Assembly: GCF_024699075.1 (NCBI RefSeq)
Contig: NZ_JAILQF010000464.1
Coordinates: forward strand, 1 to 6,777
Direction: 5' to 3'
Length of the DNA: 6,777 nt
DNA from: Butyrivibrio sp.
GTDB taxonomy: Bacteria > Bacillota_A > Clostridia > Lachnospirales > Lachnospiraceae
Under the pieces are notes generated by a model, which saw nothing but the letters and a program-made list of their open reading frames with translations, did no database searches and was not told the DNA's origin. Below, piece by piece: positions 4,890-6,777 of the stretch. Position 1 is the first letter of the stretch, and every line of letters begins with the position of its first letter. Made by a program: the position numbers and the translations under genes.

Positions 4890-6707
4890 CTATGCCTGAA
4901 GGAAGGCGTATTGGCTATCATAAAGGTTGTGGTAATATCCGTTTGGAATCTTTAAAAGCTCATCGTGGGAGCCCTTCTCCTGAATCTTACCATTATCAAC
5001 ATACATGATACAGGTCGCATTCTTTATGGTACTAAGCCTGTGAGCGATAATAAAAGATGTCCTGCCCTTAAGCATCTCCTGAAGCCCCTTTTGAAGCAGA
5101 ATCTCGGTTTCAGTATCTATACTTGAAGTAGCTTCATCAAGTATCAGGATCTTAGGATCTGCAAGAACTGCTCTGGCAAAAGAAATGAGCTGTCTCTGAC
5201 CTGCTGAAAGCCTGCTTCCTCTTTCATTGACCTGTGTATAGTAGCCATCTTCAAGTGACTGTATGAAGTCGTGAGCACATACAGTCTTTGCAGCTGCAAT
5301 TACCTCTTCATCAGTAGCTTCGTTATTGCCATAACGGATATTGTCCATTATAGTTCCGGAGAAGATGAAGCTGTCCTGCATCATAACACCCATCTGCTGT
5401 CTTAAAGACTTTATCGTAACATCATTTATATCAGTTCCGTCCACAAGGATATTACCGCTTCCAACGTTATAGAACCTGCTTATAAGATTGACAATGGTAG
5501 ATTTACCTGCTCCTGTAGGACCAACTATTGCATAGGATTCACCTGCGCCTACCTTGAAGCTTACATCATGAAGGATCTCGACGCCGTCATCATATGAGAA
5601 GCAGACATTTTTAAATTCTACATCGCCCTTTATTTGAGGCATCTGCCTTGCGCCTTCCTTGTCTTTTACAGTAATAGGAGAATCTATGGTCTCGAAGATA
5701 CGTTCAAGATAGGAAATAGCTGTAAGCAGCGAATTATAAAAGTTTGCAAGTGTCATAATGGGCTGCCAGAATCTTGAAACGTAACCGACAAAGGCAGTAA
5801 GAAGACCAACAGTAATGGCTGTTTCGCCGTTTGTAAGCCATCCAATACCAAGAACGTATATTACAGAAGTTGTAATTACAGTTATGTTCTCAATTACAGG
5901 GCTTAGGATGAAGTTGTACTTAACTGCGTTCATCCAGGCACTTCTGGCATCTTTATTAAGTCTGTTAAAAAGTATAGTATTAGTATCTTCTCTGACAAAA
6001 GACTGTGTGACTCTTATTCCGTTTATACTTTCTGCAATATAGGCATTAAGATTAGACTGCTTGTTGCTCTGGATCTGCCAGGCTCTTCTTTGCCTGTTTT
6101 TGACAAAAAGAATGATAGCAGTCAGGATCGGCAGACCACAAAGGCATATAAGCGTGAACCTTACGTTTAGGTAGAGCATGAATATAAGTATGAATACAAG
6201 TGAGAACATATCTGTAATGGTATTAACAATACCATTGGACAGAAGGTCACTTAGGTTATTGACGTAGTTAACAACTCTTACCTGAATCTTGCCATGGGGC
6301 TTATCATCATAGTAGGAGAAGGGAAGCTTTTGAAGATGTACGAAAAGCTCGCGTCTAAGGTTGTAAATAACTCCCTGACCTACGCGGGAAGTAAGTATTA
6401 TCTTGTATCTCATGATCGCAGCACAGGTGATGCCGACAAGAAGTGCCAAAATGGCATTTATAATTATTAGCTGTACTGCCTTGTTTGGAGTATATACATG
6501 GTCATAAACAGTGCTTGAGATTATATCCATGACATTCTTCATAAAAAGAGGGATAAGCATGGATATAGCACTTGAAATTACCATTATGATTATGGCGATA
6601 GTCAGATCCTTTTTATAAGAACCTACATATCCTGCCAGTCTTTTAAGCTGATTTATATCAAAACCGCTTTCAAGCTCTTCGTCTTGTTCTATCTTATTTC
6701 TAGCCAT
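4890..6707 (-). CDS. ABC exporter half-transporter (membrane domain fused to ATPase)
   Basis: The 605 residues have the standard layout of a multidrug/lipid-type ABC exporter subunit. An N-terminal transmembrane domain (about 30-330) has hydrophobic segments near 35-57, 78-99, 158-181, 184-203, 270-290 and 297-320. A C-terminal nucleotide-binding domain (about 360-600) follows. Its motifs are complete: Walker A GPTGAGKS (396-403), Q-loop Gln444, signature LSAGQ (500-504), Walker B ILILDE with catalytic Glu525, D-loop SSID (528-531) and switch His556. It acts in the cytoplasmic membrane using ATP; the substrate cannot be told from sequence. The start is set by AGGAGA (plus-strand 6715-6720), 7 nt before the ATG, which overlaps the stop of the upstream gene as TAATG. 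With the probable ABC-type tail encoded upstream, a heterodimeric exporter is likely. Confidence 0.94.
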   Translation of the reverse strand: MARNKIEQDEELESGFDINQLKRLAGYVGSYKKDLTIAIIIMVISSAISMLIPLFMKNVMDIISSTVYDHVYTPNKAVQLIIINAILALLVGITCAAIMRYKIILTSRVGQGVIYNLRRELFVHLQKLPFSYYDDKPHGKIQVRVVNYVNNLSDLLSNGIVNTITDMFSLVFILIFMLYLNVRFTLICLCGLPILTAIILFVKNRQRRAWQIQSNKQSNLNAYIAESINGIRVTQSFVREDTNTILFNRLNKDARSAWMNAVKYNFILSPVIENITVITTSVIYVLGIGWLTNGETAITVGLLTAFVGYVSRFWQPIMTLANFYNSLLTAISYLERIFETIDSPITVKDKEGARQMPQIKGDVEFKNVCFSYDDGVEILHDVSFKVGAGESYAIVGPTGAGKSTIVNLISRFYNVGSGNILVDGTDINDVTIKSLRQQMGVMMQDSFIFSGTIMDNIRYGNNEATDEEVIAAAKTVCAHDFIQSLEDGYYTQVNERGSRLSAGQRQLISFARAVLADPKILILDEATSSIDTETEILLQKGLQEMLKGRTSFIIAHRLSTIKNATCIMYVDNGKIQEKGSHDELLKIPNGYYHNLYDSQYAFLQA

Positions 6708-6777
6708 TATGCGGTCTCCTTTCTCTTCATTATTTCATCGAATTCACCATACTGGTGTTCGAATACCTTCTTGTAAT
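6707..6777 (-). CDS. C-terminal end of the upstream gene, probably the partner ABC half-transporter
   Basis: Only the last 22 codons are in the window: the peptide begins YKKVFEHQYGEF and ends KRKETA. Its TAA overlaps the ATG of the downstream ABC gene by one base (TAATG), which indicates an operon with translational coupling. A tail of the form YKKVFEHQ is typical of the region just after the ATPase domain of ABC exporter subunits (compare YYHNLYDSQY in the neighbour). Partner-subunit identity is therefore inference from a short tail and from gene arrangement. Confidence 0.6.
   Translation of the reverse strand, partial: YKKVFEHQYGEFDEIMKRKETA

Noticed and set aside
4808..5008. 66-codon plus-strand open frame running from E3 into the ABC gene
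   Set aside because: It crosses the palindromic repeat and the antisense of the ABC C-terminus, has no ribosome binding site, and resembles no known protein.
5815..6042. 75-codon plus-strand open frame inside the ABC gene
   Set aside because: It is antisense to the transmembrane domain; its hydrophobic composition simply mirrors that domain.

Overview
The window looks like chromosomal DNA from an AT-rich Gram-positive anaerobe of the Lachnospiraceae (Clostridia), possibly of the Butyrivibrio/Pseudobutyrivibrio type. This rests on codon usage, strong Shine-Dalgarno sites, a eukaryote-like UDP-sugar pyrophosphorylase beside galE, and an HtrA protease with an Asn/Gly/Tyr-rich cytosolic leader. 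The genus is inference; no rRNA or marker gene is present to test it.

Layout from left to right: (1) the C-terminal 152 residues of a UDPGP-family nucleotide-sugar pyrophosphorylase (+), followed by a long hairpin; (2) galE (+), complete, with its own promoter and an operator-like dyad, then a large palindromic repeat (E1) and a strong intrinsic terminator at about 2002-2048; (3) a regulatory intergenic region with two 21-bp-spaced TTCGTCG boxes that resemble a LytTR-type activator site, then a 25-bp palindromic motif; (4) an 88-codon gene of unknown function and htrA (+), probably one operon; (5) a convergent intergenic region with two more palindromic repeats (E2, E3), a bidirectional terminator, and a second, inverted copy of the 25-bp motif; (6) on the minus strand, a complete ABC-exporter half-transporter, preceded by the last 22 codons of an upstream gene that overlaps it by one base.

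The genes fall into three units. The pyrophosphorylase and GalE would supply and interconvert UDP-hexoses. GalE carries Cys at position 299, the gatekeeper position, which predicts that it also accepts N-acetylated UDP-sugars. The 88-residue protein plus HtrA form an envelope protein-quality or stress unit. The ABC pair is a probable heterodimeric exporter. No mobile-element gene, CRISPR array, tRNA or rRNA was found.

The least ordinary signal is the non-coding DNA. Three related palindromic elements each lie between a stop codon and an intrinsic terminator (after galE, after htrA and after the ABC gene). By hand alignment, an arm of E1 matches an arm of E3 at about 61 of 80 positions without gaps. 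They are either a miniature non-autonomous repeat family or a family of structured 3' untranslated RNAs.
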